From JBGVSA01 sp041807905 (GTDB lineage: Bacteria > Pseudomonadota > Gammaproteobacteria > Burkholderiales > Rhodocyclaceae): 64,000 bases of DNA. The notes beneath the pieces were generated by a model. The model was not told the origin of the DNA and searched no databases. It worked only from the letters and a program-made list of their open reading frames with translations. Position 1 is the stretch's first letter, and each line of letters starts with the position of its first letter. This document shows, piece after piece, positions 38,254 to 47,765 of this stretch. The translations under genes were made by a program, and so were the position numbers. The stretch lies in assembly GCF_041807905.1 (NCBI RefSeq), contig NZ_JBGVSA010000021.1:1-64000 (forward strand), given 5' to 3'.

Positions 38254-39327
38254 CTATCGTCGCTCGACGCTATGCAGCAGCCCCACGGCCAGCGCCAGGA
38301 ACATCAGACTGGGCGCGGCCGCGCTCACAAACGGCGGCCAGCTGTTGATGACTCCGAGATTGGAGAAGAGGCTGTTGAGCAGGTGGAACAACATGCCCAG
38401 CATGACGCCGAGCAGCACCCGAGCGCCGACGTTGCCCGAACGCTGGTTGCCGAGGGCGAACGGCAACGCCAGCCCCATCATCACCAGCGAGGCGAACGGA
38501 TAGACGATCTTCTTCCAGTAGGCCACGGCGTAACGGCCGGTACGCTGGTTGTTTTCCTGCAGATGGCGCACGTAGTTGTGCAGGCTGCGGATCGCCATGC
38601 GCTCTGGCGTAATCATGACCACGCTGATCATCTCCGGCGTGAGTTCGGACTCCCACTGCAGGCGCGGCATCTTGTGCACGCTGATGCGGTCGCCCTCGAA
38701 GCGCGTCTGCACGACGTCTTCCAGCGTCCAGCCAGTGCCCGCCGAGTATTCGCCCTTGGCGGCCAGGCTGATCGAGAGCAGGCGGTGCTCGTTGTCGAAC
38801 TCGTAGAGCTTGACGCCTTCGAGACCCGCATCCGGCTGCGCGCGCTGCACATTCACGAACAGACGCCCGTCGCGCACCCACAGGCCGCTGCGTAATTCTT
38901 GTGGCACCGTGGTGGTGGTGCCGCGCAGGCGCCACTTCTGCGCGACGCGTTCGAGCGGCGGCGCGACGACCTCGCCGAGCACGAACGTCGTAACGACGAA
39001 GATCAGTCCGATTCCCATGAGGGACGTGAGCAGCCGCATGATCGACACGCCGGACGTGCGCATCACCGTCAGCTCGGAATTGCGCGCGAGCGTGGTCAGG
39101 GCATACAGCGTGCCGATGAGCACCGCGATGGGCATGACCTCGTAGGCGCGGCTCGGGATCGACAACAGGACGAAGATCGCCGCGTACTTGAGCGTGTAGC
39201 CGTTGCGGCCGACGTCATCCAGTTCGCCGAGAAAATCGAAGAACAGGAACAGGGCCAGGAACGCCACCAGCACCAGCAGCGTGGCCGCGACGATTTCGCG
39301 GCGCAGGTAACGGGGCAGGACTCTCAT
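38254..39327 (-). CDS. lptG: LPS export ABC permease LptG
   Basis: This 357-residue inner-membrane protein is half of the LptB2FG extractor that lifts lipopolysaccharide from the inner membrane. It has three N-terminal helices (RYLRREIVAATLLVLVAFLALFLFFDFLGELDD), a periplasmic jellyroll of about 160 residues, and three C-terminal helices (PFASLVMMGLALPFAL). The family order FDFLGELDDVG is diagnostic for LptG. It overlaps lptF by 4 nt. Confidence 0.95.
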   Translation of the reverse strand: MRVLPRYLRREIVAATLLVLVAFLALFLFFDFLGELDDVGRNGYTLKYAAIFVLLSIPSRAYEVMPIAVLIGTLYALTTLARNSELTVMRTSGVSIMRLLTSLMGIGLIFVVTTFVLGEVVAPPLERVAQKWRLRGTTTTVPQELRSGLWVRDGRLFVNVQRAQPDAGLEGVKLYEFDNEHRLLSISLAAKGEYSAGTGWTLEDVVQTRFEGDRISVHKMPRLQWESELTPEMISVVMITPERMAIRSLHNYVRHLQENNQRTGRYAVAYWKKIVYPFASLVMMGLALPFALGNQRSGNVGARVLLGVMLGMLFHLLNSLFSNLGVINSWPPFVSAAAPSLMFLALAVGLLHSVERR

Positions 39328-40397
39328 TGCGAGCGCCGCAGGTTAGGCGCGAGCCGCCAGCCGAACAGCACCAGCAGCAACACGAACATGAAGGCATGCA
39401 CCACCCATAGCCCGATATGCGGCGACATCTTGCCTTGCGATATCCAGGCCTGGGCGATGCCCATGAAGTTGACGTAGGCGGCGAAGGTCAGCACCGCGAA
39501 CAGCATGTTGTTGGTGCGCCCCGCGCGCGGATTCACGAACGACAGCGGAATCGCCAGCAGCGCCAGCAGCACGGTCGCCACCGGCAGGCCGATGCGCCAC
39601 GACAGTTCGCCGAGGTTGGCCGGCGTCGGTAGGGCAAGGAGGTCGGGCGTCTGGGTGATTTTCGGTGTCAGTTCGATCTCGCCGACTTCGCGCGGCTCGA
39701 TCCGGATCGCGTAGCGGTCGAAGCGCGTCACGCGGAACGATGCCGTGCCCGGTTCGCCTTCGTAGCGGCGACCGTTGAGCAGCACGGCGAAGCGGTCCCC
39801 GTTGGGCGCCTGTTCGATGACGCCTTCGGCCGACACCGTCACGCTCTGGTGGCCGGCTTGCGTCTGATTGATGAAGACATTGCGCACCTTGCCGTCGTCG
39901 GTCGACACCGATTCGACGAAAAACACGCGCTGGGCCGAGGCGGATTCACGGAACATGCCCGGCGAAACCTGTGACACTTCGTCACGGTTCTCCAGTTGCT
40001 TGCGGTATTCGGCGGCCTGCCCCTGCGCCCAGGGCGACAGGAACAGCGACATTCCACCGACCACCAGCGCCACGGGAATGGCAAAGCGCAGCACCGGGTT
40101 GAGCCACGCCGTCAGCGGCAGGCCCGAGGCGAACCACACCACCATTTCGGAATCGCGGTAGCTGCGGGTCAGCGACAACAGCACGGCAATGAAGGTCGAC
40201 AGCGCCAGCACCACCGGCAAGTGATTGAGCGCGGAAAAGCCGATCAGCGCCACCACGGCGTCGGCCGGCACACGCCCGCCGGCGGCCTGCGACAGCAGGC
40301 GGATCAGGATGATGGTGACCAGAATGACGACCAAGGCTGCCGAGACAGCCGCCGCGGTACTGGCGAATTCGCGCAGGGCCGCGCGCCGGAAGATCAT
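39324..40397 (-). CDS. lptF: LPS export ABC permease LptF
   Basis: This 357-residue partner of LptG has the same six-helix plus jellyroll plan. Landmarks are FRRAALREFASTAAAVSAALVVILVTIILIRLL and the periplasmic-domain start PWAQGQAAEYRKQLENRDEVSQVSPGMF. ATG 40397 gives the normal N-terminus; the longer frame is shadow. It is divergent from pepA across a 117-bp gap, as is common in proteobacteria. Confidence 0.95.
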   Translation of the reverse strand: MIFRRAALREFASTAAAVSAALVVILVTIILIRLLSQAAGGRVPADAVVALIGFSALNHLPVVLALSTFIAVLLSLTRSYRDSEMVVWFASGLPLTAWLNPVLRFAIPVALVVGGMSLFLSPWAQGQAAEYRKQLENRDEVSQVSPGMFRESASAQRVFFVESVSTDDGKVRNVFINQTQAGHQSVTVSAEGVIEQAPNGDRFAVLLNGRRYEGEPGTASFRVTRFDRYAIRIEPREVGEIELTPKITQTPDLLALPTPANLGELSWRIGLPVATVLLALLAIPLSFVNPRAGRTNNMLFAVLTFAAYVNFMGIAQAWISQGKMSPHIGLWVVHAFMFVLLLVLFGWRLAPNLRRSQ

Positions 40398-40514
40398 TGT
40401 CGTTGGATGGTGTGCTTTGACGGCGCCAGATGGGCGGGGCAATAATGGCCGCTGCCGCGGATCGATGAGCGCCCGCCGTCTGATTCCCAGAACTCGTTGA
40501 CAGGAAAGTGCCCG

Positions 40515-42005
40515 ATGGAATTTAGCATAAAAGCCTCCGCCCCCGAAAAGCTCAAGACCGGCGCCCTCGTGGTCCCTGTTTTTTCCGATGGCGCACTTGG
40601 TGCGCAAGGCCTGGCCATCGATGCGGCCACCGCAGGTCAGCTATCGCGCCTGGTTGCGCGCGATCTCGAAGAAAAGAGCGGCACGCTTCTGGCGCTGCCG
40701 GAACTGCCGGGCGTGGCGGCCGAGCGCGTGCTGGTGGTCAGCCTTGGCAAGCGCGATGAATTCGCCGACAAGGCCGTGCGCAGCGCGCTGGCCGCCGTCG
40801 GCAAGTGGCTGGCGGGCAGCCGTGCGACGAGCGCGGCCCTGTGTGCCACCGATTTCGTCGCCGGCGCACGCGATCTGCCCTGGACATTACGCACCGCAGC
40901 CCAGGCGCTGTTCGACGCCACCTACCAGTACGAAGCGCCCTACGGCAAGAAAGACGGCAAGTCGCAGAGCAAGCGTCTGGCCAAGGTCGAAATGCTGCTC
41001 GTCGGCAAGAGCGACAACGCCACCAAGGCCGCACTCGCACAAGGCGCGGCCATCGCCAGCGGCATGGCGCTGACGCGTGACCTGGGCAACCTGCCCGCCA
41101 ACTACTGCACCCCGACGCACCTGGCCGACACCGCCAAGAAGCTTGGCAAGCAATACAAGCTCAAGGTCGAAGTGTTCGATCGCGCCGGCATCGAGAAAAT
41201 CGGCATGGGCTCGTTCCTGTCCGTGTCGCGCGGCTCGCACGAAGCCCCGCGCTTCATCGTGCTGCACTACAACGGCGGCAAGGCCAAGGAAGCGCCCGTC
41301 GTGCTGGTCGGCAAGGGCGTGACCTTCGATTCCGGCGGCATATCGATCAAGCCGGGCGAAGGTATGGACGAGATGAAATACGACATGTGCGGGGCAGCGT
41401 CCGTGCTCGGCACTTTCAAGGCCATCTCCGAACTCGCGCTGCCGATCAACGTGATCGGCCTGATCCCCGCGACTGAAAACCTGCCCAGCGGCACCGCCAC
41501 CAAGCCGGGCGACGTGGTCACTTCGCTGTCGGGCCAGACCATCGAAGTGCTCAACACCGACGCCGAGGGCCGCCTGATCCTGTGCGATGCGCTGACCTAC
41601 GCAGAACGCTTCAAGCCGGCCGCCGTCATCGACATCGCCACGCTTACCGGCGCGTGCATCATCGCGCTGGGTCATCACCCGAGCGGGCTGTTCTCGAACG
41701 ACGACACCTTTGCGCGCGAACTGCAGGACCTCGGCCAGGATTGCGGCGACCGCGCCTGGCACATGCCCCTGTGGGATGACTACCAGGAGCAGCTCAAGAG
41801 CAACTTTGCCGACATGGCCAACATCGGCGGCCGCCCCGCGGGCAGCGTGACGGCGGCGTGCTTCCTGTCGCGCTTCACCGGGAACTACAAGTGGGCGCAT
41901 CTGGATATCGCCGGCACGGCATGGAAATCGGGCGCCGAGAAAGGCGCCACGGGCCGCCCGGTGCCGCTGCTGACCAGCTACCTGATCGCTCGCGCAGGCC
42001 GCTGA
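40515..42005 (+). CDS. pepA: Leucyl aminopeptidase PepA
   Basis: This 496-residue M17 metallopeptidase removes N-terminal residues from peptides. Metal and catalytic motifs are visible: VGKGVTFDSGGISIKPGEGMDEMKYDMCGAA, and the family signature NTDAEGRLILCDAL. GGAAAG lies before ATG 40515; a TTG opening at 40497 is less likely. The 9-nt gap to holC suggests one transcript. Confidence 0.95.
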   Translation: MEFSIKASAPEKLKTGALVVPVFSDGALGAQGLAIDAATAGQLSRLVARDLEEKSGTLLALPELPGVAAERVLVVSLGKRDEFADKAVRSALAAVGKWLAGSRATSAALCATDFVAGARDLPWTLRTAAQALFDATYQYEAPYGKKDGKSQSKRLAKVEMLLVGKSDNATKAALAQGAAIASGMALTRDLGNLPANYCTPTHLADTAKKLGKQYKLKVEVFDRAGIEKIGMGSFLSVSRGSHEAPRFIVLHYNGGKAKEAPVVLVGKGVTFDSGGISIKPGEGMDEMKYDMCGAASVLGTFKAISELALPINVIGLIPATENLPSGTATKPGDVVTSLSGQTIEVLNTDAEGRLILCDALTYAERFKPAAVIDIATLTGACIIALGHHPSGLFSNDDTFARELQDLGQDCGDRAWHMPLWDDYQEQLKSNFADMANIGGRPAGSVTAACFLSRFTGNYKWAHLDIAGTAWKSGAEKGATGRPVPLLTSYLIARAGR

Positions 42006-42014
42006 CCGGCATCG

Positions 42015-42437
42015 ATGGAAATCAAGTTCTACCATAACGCCCCCAACCGCCTGATGGCGGCCTGCTCCATCGCCACCAAGGCGGTGAAGCAGGGGCGGCG
42101 GATCGTGGTCTACGCGCCCGATCCGGAGGTTTCGCGCCGCTTCGACCAGGCACTGTGGAGCGCGCAGCCGCTGTCGTTCGTGCCGCACGTCGCTGCCGCC
42201 TCGCCGCTGGCGCCGCGCACGCCGGTCGTGCTCGCCCGCGATGGCGACAATGCGCCGCACGCCGATGTACTGATCAACCTCGGCCTGGAACCGCCGGCCG
42301 ATTACGAGCGTTACGCTCTGCTGGTCGAGGTCGTCTCGCGCGATGGCGAAGATCGCGACCTGGCGCGTCGCCGCTGGCAGTACTACAAGCAACAGGGCTA
42401 CGCCATCGAAGCCTACGACCTGAACCGAACGGAATGA
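42015..42437 (+). CDS. holC: DNA polymerase III chi subunit HolC
   Basis: This 140-residue clamp-loader accessory protein bridges the polymerase and SSB. Typical elements are IKFYHNAPNRLMAACSIATKAVKQGRRIVVYAPD, WSAQPLSFVPHV and the C-terminal RRRWQYYKQQGYAIEAYDLNR. The order pepA-holC is conserved in proteobacteria. Its stop overlaps the start of the next gene. Confidence 0.93.
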   Translation: MEIKFYHNAPNRLMAACSIATKAVKQGRRIVVYAPDPEVSRRFDQALWSAQPLSFVPHVAAASPLAPRTPVVLARDGDNAPHADVLINLGLEPPADYERYALLVEVVSRDGEDRDLARRRWQYYKQQGYAIEAYDLNRTE

Positions 42438-43207
42438 CCATGCCGGCAGTCAACGACGCGGACGACGTGCTGATTTCGAAGGCCGATGCGCTGATCCGGC
42501 GTCATCGCGCCGACGCGCAGACAGGCGATGATCTGCCCCTGCTGATCGAAGAGATCGACGACGAACTGCCCGAGCTGACCGACGCCATGGACGACGACAT
42601 CCTGTTGTCCGAGGCGCTCGACGACCTCACGCTCACCGACACCATCGACCTGCTCAACGACGCCGAGTTGCCGCCCATGCGCGGCCCGGCCATCCAGCAG
42701 ATCGACCTGCCGACCGTGCGGCAGGCCATCGCCGGGCTACCCCGTGACGTTGTCATGCAGCAGGCACCGGAAGGTCTTTCACAGGAACAGGTCGACATCC
42801 TCATCGACGACGCGGTGCAACGCGCACGCGACGACATGCAGCGCGCGCAGGAACGCGCCATCGAAGAGGCCGTCGCACGTGCGAGAGACGCATTTGCCGC
42901 CGAGCACGCCGCCATGGTCGAGGCTGTCCGTGCCGAAGCCTCGGCCAACGCGCGGCCGAGCGAAGAAGCCATCGCCGCCATTCACCGCGAAGCGCGACAG
43001 GCGGCTTCCGAGCAGATGGGCGAACGCCTCATCGAACTGGATGCGTACATTGCGCAGGCCATCGACGGATGGATTGCGCGCGAACTGCCGCAGATTATTT
43101 CCGGCGAGCTCGACGCGCTGGTCGAACGCCTGCGCATCCAGACCACGGCGCACATGCGCGCCACGCTGTTGCCCGAGATCTCGGACAAGCTGTCGGGCCT
43201 GCTCTGA
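42434..43207 (+). CDS. Acidic, helical hypothetical protein coupled to holC
   Basis: I do not recognise this 257-residue protein beyond similarity in plan to uncharacterised genes behind holC. Residues 1-95 are very acidic (IEEIDDELPELTDAMDDDILLSEALDDLTLTDTID). Residues about 125-200 are long charged helices (QRARDDMQRAQERAIEEAVARARDAFAAEHAAMVE), followed by more helix to the end (IISGELDALVERLRIQ). No signal peptide or membrane segment is present. ATG 42434 overlaps the holC stop; a second ATG lies at 42440. A DNA-mimic or scaffold-like role is possible but unsupported. Confidence 0.65.
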   Translation: MTMPAVNDADDVLISKADALIRRHRADAQTGDDLPLLIEEIDDELPELTDAMDDDILLSEALDDLTLTDTIDLLNDAELPPMRGPAIQQIDLPTVRQAIAGLPRDVVMQQAPEGLSQEQVDILIDDAVQRARDDMQRAQERAIEEAVARARDAFAAEHAAMVEAVRAEASANARPSEEAIAAIHREARQAASEQMGERLIELDAYIAQAIDGWIARELPQIISGELDALVERLRIQTTAHMRATLLPEISDKLSGLL

Positions 43208-43294
43208 TTACGCGTCCGATCGCGACGCTCGCCCATCTATTGAAGTCGACGCGACCGCTGCGCACGATGACCGCCGGACGGTCAGCGGGCGACT

Positions 43295-43735
43295 TCAAGA
43301 ATCGAGCGGACGGCGCTCCTTGAGCACCAGCCAGCCGCGCGCAATGCGATACACCACCCACACGCCGACGACCAGCAGGCCGATGAGCGCGACGGGGATG
43401 CCGACGATGGTGAGCATCAGGATGGCGATCACCACGCACCACAACAGCGCGAACCAGAACGTGCGGATCTGCCAGCTGAAATGGCTATCGAGCCAGGTGC
43501 CGCGCACGTCGCCGCGCTTGATGTAGTTGAGGATGACGGCGAGGATCGACGGCAGCCCAAAGACGAAACTGCCGACGATGGTCGCCGCCGTGGTCACGCC
43601 GATCAGCACCGACAGCGTGTGCAGGCCGTAGATCACGTGGGTCAGCTTCACCAGCCCGTCGCCGCCGCCACGCAGGGGCACCAGCCCTGGATTGGAAGGC
43701 TCCACGTCGATGATGTTGTCGTCGTCCTGCGGCAT
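43295..43735 (-). CDS. DUF4870-type small membrane protein
   Basis: This 146-residue protein has an acidic N-terminal tail and three hydrophobic helices (YGLHTLSVLIGVTTAATIVGSFVFGLPSILAVILNYI; TFWFALLWCVVIAILMLTIVGIPVALIGLLVVGVWVVYRIARGW), with a charged linker GDVRGTWLDSHFSWQIR, the pattern of the DUF4870/Tic20-like family. Its function is unknown. It follows ubiD by 28 bp in the same direction and may be the last gene of that operon. Confidence 0.8.
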   Translation of the reverse strand: MPQDDDNIIDVEPSNPGLVPLRGGGDGLVKLTHVIYGLHTLSVLIGVTTAATIVGSFVFGLPSILAVILNYIKRGDVRGTWLDSHFSWQIRTFWFALLWCVVIAILMLTIVGIPVALIGLLVVGVWVVYRIARGWLVLKERRPLDS

Positions 43736-43763
43736 GTCCGCTCTCCTTTCCCTGAACTGATTT

Positions 43764-45248
43764 TTACTGCAGGCCGAGCGAGGCCCACATCTCGTCCACC
43801 CGGCGCTTGACGTCGTCGTCCATGGCGATGGCGCGGCCCCACTCACGGTGTGTCTCGCCCGGCCACTTGTTGGTGGCATCGATCCCCATCTTGCTGCCAA
43901 GGCCCGCTTCCGGCGACGCGAAGTCGAGGTAGTCGATTGGCGTGTTCTCGGCGATCAAGGTATCACGCGCGGCGTCGACCCGCGTGGTCATGGCCCAAAT
44001 GACTTCGGGCCATGAGCGGATGTCGACGTCCTCGTCCACGACGATGATGAATTTGGTGTACATGAACTGGCGCAGGAAGCTCCAGATGCCGAACATCACG
44101 CGCTTGGCGTGGCCCGGGTACTGCTTGCGTATCGACACCACCGCCAGCCGGTACGAGCAGCCTTCGGGCGGCAGGTAGAAGTCGACGATCTCGGTGAACT
44201 GGCGTTGCAGCAGAGGCACGAACACTTCGTTGAGCGCCAGCCCGAGCATCGCGGGTTCATCGGGCGGCTTGCCCGTATAGGTGCTGTGGTAGATGGGCGC
44301 AGTTCGATGCGTGATGCGCTCGACCGTGAACACCGGGAATTCGGCCACCTCGTTGTAATAGCCGGTATGGTCCCCGTACGGACCTTCGGGCGCCATGTCG
44401 CCGGGATGGATGACGCCTTCCAGCACGATTTCGGCGCGCGCCGGCACCTGCAGGTCGGAACCGATGCAATCGGTGAGTTCCGTCTTCGCACCGCGCAGCA
44501 GACCTGCGAACTGATATTCCGACAGCGTATCGGGCACCGGGGTGACCGCGCCGAGAATCGTCGCCGGGTCGCAGCCGAGCACCACCGCGACAGGGAACGG
44601 CTCGCCAGGATGCGACAGTTGATGGTCGCGGAAATCCAGCGCGCCGCCACGATGTGCCAGCCAACGCATGATGACGCGATTGCGTCCAATGACCTGCTGG
44701 CGATAGATGCCCAGGTTCTGCCGCGTCTTGTGCGGGCCACGCGTGACCACCAGCCCCCAGGTAATCAGGGGCGCGACATCGCCAGGCCAGCAGTGCTGGA
44801 TCGGCAGCGTCGCCAGATCGACTGCGTCGCCTTCGATGACGACCTCCTGGCACGGCGCCTTGCGCGTGACGGAGGGCGACATGTTCATCACCTGCCGGAA
44901 GACGGGCAGCTTCTCCCACGCATCCTTGAGCCCCTTGGGCGGCTCCGGCTCCTTGAGGAAAGCCAGCAGCTTGCCCACCTCGCGCAGCGCGCCTTTCCAG
45001 TCAGCATCCTCGCCCATGCCATAGGCCACGCGCTGCGGCGTGCCGAACAGGTTGGCCAGCACGGGCACGCTGTGGGCCCGCCCCTGCGTGTGGGGCTTTT
45101 CGAACAGCAACGCGGGCCCGCCTGCGCGCAGTACGCGGTCGGCGATCTCGGTCATTTCGAGATGCGTGTCCACCGGCACGCTGATGCGCTTGAGCTCGCC
45201 GCGTGATTCGAGTTGTGTAATGAAGTCGCGCAGATCCTGATAGTGCAT
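43764..45248 (-). CDS. ubiD: 4-hydroxy-3-polyprenylbenzoate decarboxylase UbiD
   Basis: This 494-residue enzyme uses prenylated FMN to remove the carboxyl group of the ubiquinone ring precursor. Family features include the N-terminal QDLRDFITQLESRGELKRI, the motif IYRQQVIGRNRVIMRWLAHRGGALDFRDH and the Glu-rich active-site stretch VVLGCDPATILGAVTP, plus FIIVVDEDVDIRSWPEVIWAMTTRVD. It starts 5 nt after the metallo-beta-lactamase-fold gene. The flavin prenyltransferase UbiX is not in this window. Confidence 0.95.
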   Translation of the reverse strand: MHYQDLRDFITQLESRGELKRISVPVDTHLEMTEIADRVLRAGGPALLFEKPHTQGRAHSVPVLANLFGTPQRVAYGMGEDADWKGALREVGKLLAFLKEPEPPKGLKDAWEKLPVFRQVMNMSPSVTRKAPCQEVVIEGDAVDLATLPIQHCWPGDVAPLITWGLVVTRGPHKTRQNLGIYRQQVIGRNRVIMRWLAHRGGALDFRDHQLSHPGEPFPVAVVLGCDPATILGAVTPVPDTLSEYQFAGLLRGAKTELTDCIGSDLQVPARAEIVLEGVIHPGDMAPEGPYGDHTGYYNEVAEFPVFTVERITHRTAPIYHSTYTGKPPDEPAMLGLALNEVFVPLLQRQFTEIVDFYLPPEGCSYRLAVVSIRKQYPGHAKRVMFGIWSFLRQFMYTKFIIVVDEDVDIRSWPEVIWAMTTRVDAARDTLIAENTPIDYLDFASPEAGLGSKMGIDATNKWPGETHREWGRAIAMDDDVKRRVDEMWASLGLQ

Positions 45249-45253
45249 GAGGT

Positions 45254-46333
45254 TCAGTCCTGAATGGCCAGCGACTCACCATGCCGCAGCGTGCGGATGT
45301 AGTCGGGCGCCAGTTGTGCTGCCTTGAGCGCGGCAGCCAGGTCGCGCGGCGGCGCGTCGAACGATTCCTGCGTCAGTTCGAACGTACCCCAGTGAACGCC
45401 AATGGCGCGGCGCGCTGCGAGGTCCTGCGCGATGCGCACGGATTCTGCCGGGTTGACGTGCTGCGGACGCATGAAGTCGCGCGGCTCGTAGGCGCCGATG
45501 GGCACCGCGAGCAGATCGACCGCGCCGAGCCGCCTGTGGATTTCGGCAAAGTCCTGCGAGTACCCCGTGTCGCCGGTATAGAGGAATCGCCAACCCGCCT
45601 GCTCCACCATGAAGCCCCCCCACAACGACTGGTTGGTGTCCCACGGGGTGCGCTTGCTCCAGTGCTGCGCGGGCGTGAACGTCACGCGTACGCCTGCGTG
45701 TTCGATGCTGTCCCACCAATCGAGCTCGCGCACATTGCGGATGCCCTCATCTTCGAACCACGACTTCAGCCCGAGCGGCACGATCCACAACGGCGCGTCG
45801 CCCTGCGACGCATGAATGCGGCGCACGGTATCGACATCAAGATGATCATAGTGGTTGTGCGAAATCAGTATGAGATCGACACGTGGCAGCGCCTCGGCAG
45901 TAATCGGCGCAGGTACGCGCCGTCGGGCACCCAGCCACCACGTCGGGCCGGCGCGGTCCGAGTAGACCGGATCGGTCAGCACGGTGGTGATGGGGGTCTG
46001 CAACAGCACTGAGGCATGGCCCAGCCACGTGACGCGCTTGCCGGACGAAGGCGTCACGGCAAGAGCCTTGGCATCGAGCGGCACCGACCAGTCGGCAACG
46101 AATTTTTCGTAGCCACCTTCGGGTTCCGCCTTGGGGCGGAAGTCACCACGCAGGTTGCGCCACAAGACCTCCCATGCAGGCAGACGGCTGCCCGATGCCT
46201 CGCCCGACGTATTGGCGAATCCCTTTTCCCGATGATGTGCGCGCGACGGATCGTAGTACGGATTCTGCGCCACGCAGCCCGCCACCAGCGAGCACATGAC
46301 GAAGTGCGCCGCAGCCCCGGGCAGCTTCATCAT
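45254..46333 (-). CDS. Metallo-beta-lactamase-fold lipoprotein (NAPE-PLD/UlaG-like)
   Basis: This 359-residue protein has a lipoprotein signal with lipobox V-A-G-C and Cys20, then a metallo-beta-lactamase hydrolase domain. Metal ligands appear in WLGHASVLLQT, ISHNHYDHLDVDTVRR (HxHxDH), FTPAQHWSKR, YTGDTGYSQDF and the late His in AIGVHWGTFE. The pattern TPAQHWSKRTPWDTNQSLWGGF is typical of the NAPE-PLD-like subgroup, which hydrolyses phospholipid-type or unknown substrates. ATG 46333 overlaps the ubiA stop; ubiD follows 5 nt after its own stop. It is embedded in an operon otherwise made of ubiquinone genes. Confidence 0.85.
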   Translation of the reverse strand: MMKLPGAAAHFVMCSLVAGCVAQNPYYDPSRAHHREKGFANTSGEASGSRLPAWEVLWRNLRGDFRPKAEPEGGYEKFVADWSVPLDAKALAVTPSSGKRVTWLGHASVLLQTPITTVLTDPVYSDRAGPTWWLGARRRVPAPITAEALPRVDLILISHNHYDHLDVDTVRRIHASQGDAPLWIVPLGLKSWFEDEGIRNVRELDWWDSIEHAGVRVTFTPAQHWSKRTPWDTNQSLWGGFMVEQAGWRFLYTGDTGYSQDFAEIHRRLGAVDLLAVPIGAYEPRDFMRPQHVNPAESVRIAQDLAARRAIGVHWGTFELTQESFDAPPRDLAAALKAAQLAPDYIRTLRHGESLAIQD

Positions 46334-47217
46334 TGCAGCGGCGCCGCGCTGTAGCCGCGCACGTAGTAATCGGCAGCCATCCCGATGAAGATGACCCCGC
46401 CCAGCCAGTTGTTGTGGATGAATGCCTTGAAGCATCCTTCGCGACTGCGGTCGCGGATCAGGGTGTAGTGGTACACGGCCAGCGCCGCCGCGCCGACGAG
46501 TCCCGCGTAATAGATCCAGCCCATGAACAGCACCGTGCCGACCCACACCATGATGCCCAGGAAGGCCGCGTAGCAGAGCATGACGGCCGCGACATCGAAG
46601 CGACCGAAGGTAATGGCCGAGGTGCGCATGCCGAGCTTCAGATCATCATCGCGATCGACCATCGCGTATTCCGTGTCATAGGCTACGGCCCAGAAGATAT
46701 TCCCCAGCAGCATCACCCACGCCACCAGCGGCACCTGCATCTGCTGCGCAGCGTAGGCCATCGGAATGCCAAAGCCGAACGCAATGCCGAGGTACGCCTG
46801 CGGAATGGCGAAGAATCGCTTGAAGAAGGGGTACGTTGCCGCCAGTGCCACGGCCGCCAGGGACAGCGCCCACACCAGGCGATTGAGCGGCAGGATCAGG
46901 CAGCCGGCGAGCACGGTCAGCACGGCAGCGAGGATCAGCGCCTCGCGCCCGGTCACCTCACCGGTGATCAGAGGCCGCTTGGCAGTGCGTTTGACGTGAC
47001 CATCGAAATCGCGATCGGCCCAGTCGTTTACCACGCAGCCCGCCGAACGCATGAGCACGGTGCCGACGACGAAGATCCACACGATCATGAAGTTGGGGCG
47101 CCCGGCCCCGCTGGCCCACAATGCCCACAACGTGGGCCACAGCAGCAGCAATATGCCGATCGGCTTGTCCAGCCGCATCAGCCTTTCATAAGCGTCGAGA
47201 CGTTGAGTGAGATTCAT
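46330..47217 (-). CDS. ubiA: 4-hydroxybenzoate polyprenyltransferase UbiA
   Basis: This 295-residue integral membrane enzyme attaches the polyprenyl tail to 4-hydroxybenzoate. The two Asp-rich motifs are visible: NDWADRDFDGHVKRT and DTEYAMVDRDDDLKLG, among about nine helices. ATG 47217 overlaps the ubiC stop by 4 nt and gives the usual MNLTQRLDAYERLMRLDKPIG start; the longer frame is spurious. Confidence 0.96.
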   Translation of the reverse strand: MNLTQRLDAYERLMRLDKPIGILLLLWPTLWALWASGAGRPNFMIVWIFVVGTVLMRSAGCVVNDWADRDFDGHVKRTAKRPLITGEVTGREALILAAVLTVLAGCLILPLNRLVWALSLAAVALAATYPFFKRFFAIPQAYLGIAFGFGIPMAYAAQQMQVPLVAWVMLLGNIFWAVAYDTEYAMVDRDDDLKLGMRTSAITFGRFDVAAVMLCYAAFLGIMVWVGTVLFMGWIYYAGLVGAAALAVYHYTLIRDRSREGCFKAFIHNNWLGGVIFIGMAADYYVRGYSAAPLQ

Positions 47218-47765
47218 GTCGGTAGATCGAGGATCGATGCCAGAAAGACTTCGCACACCAACAGGCGTCCGGACTGGCGGGTAAAGAGCGAGCGACGCGC
47301 CCACAGCGTCGCCCCTTGCGTCGACTCAGCGACGGCGATCGCGCGATGATAGCGTCTATCGCGCGCATCGAGTCGGCGCGCCGTCAGCCGGCCCCGGCTC
47401 ACGTGCGGATCGGCAAACAGCGCATGCCCGAGCGGGCGCGAGCCGATGGTGCCGAACAAACGCCAGCCGCGCTCACGCGGCATCAACGAGCGCGCATGAA
47501 CCACCGGCCGACCATCGGCGAGCAGCAACACCTCGCGCAGCCACACGCGCTCGCCGCGACGCGTGCCGAGCAAGGCGGCCTCATCAGCATTCGGAATGTC
47601 CATGTGCTGCGCCAGCACGCGCACCGAAACACGCTCGCAGCGAGCGGCAATGCGTGCGGTGAGTGACCCCGGATCGGTCAGCCAGGGATGCACGGGATCT
47701 GGCCGCGGGGGCGGCGGCGCACGCCAGCAATCACGGCGGCCATGCAGGGGAATGCGAAGACTCAT
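47214..47765 (-). CDS. ubiC: Chorismate--pyruvate lyase UbiC
   Basis: This 183-residue enzyme makes 4-hydroxybenzoate from chorismate, the first step of ubiquinone synthesis. It shows WLTDPGSLTARI, the active-site region VWLREVLLLADGRPVVHARSLMP with catalytic Arg, and LGHALFADPHVSRG; the final part RRSLFTRQSGRLLVCEVFL is typical. It is the first gene of the ubiC-ubiA-MBL-ubiD-DUF4870 set, whose genes overlap or abut. Confidence 0.93.
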   Translation of the reverse strand: MSLRIPLHGRRDCWRAPPPPRPDPVHPWLTDPGSLTARIAARCERVSVRVLAQHMDIPNADEAALLGTRRGERVWLREVLLLADGRPVVHARSLMPRERGWRLFGTIGSRPLGHALFADPHVSRGRLTARRLDARDRRYHRAIAVAESTQGATLWARRSLFTRQSGRLLVCEVFLASILDLPT

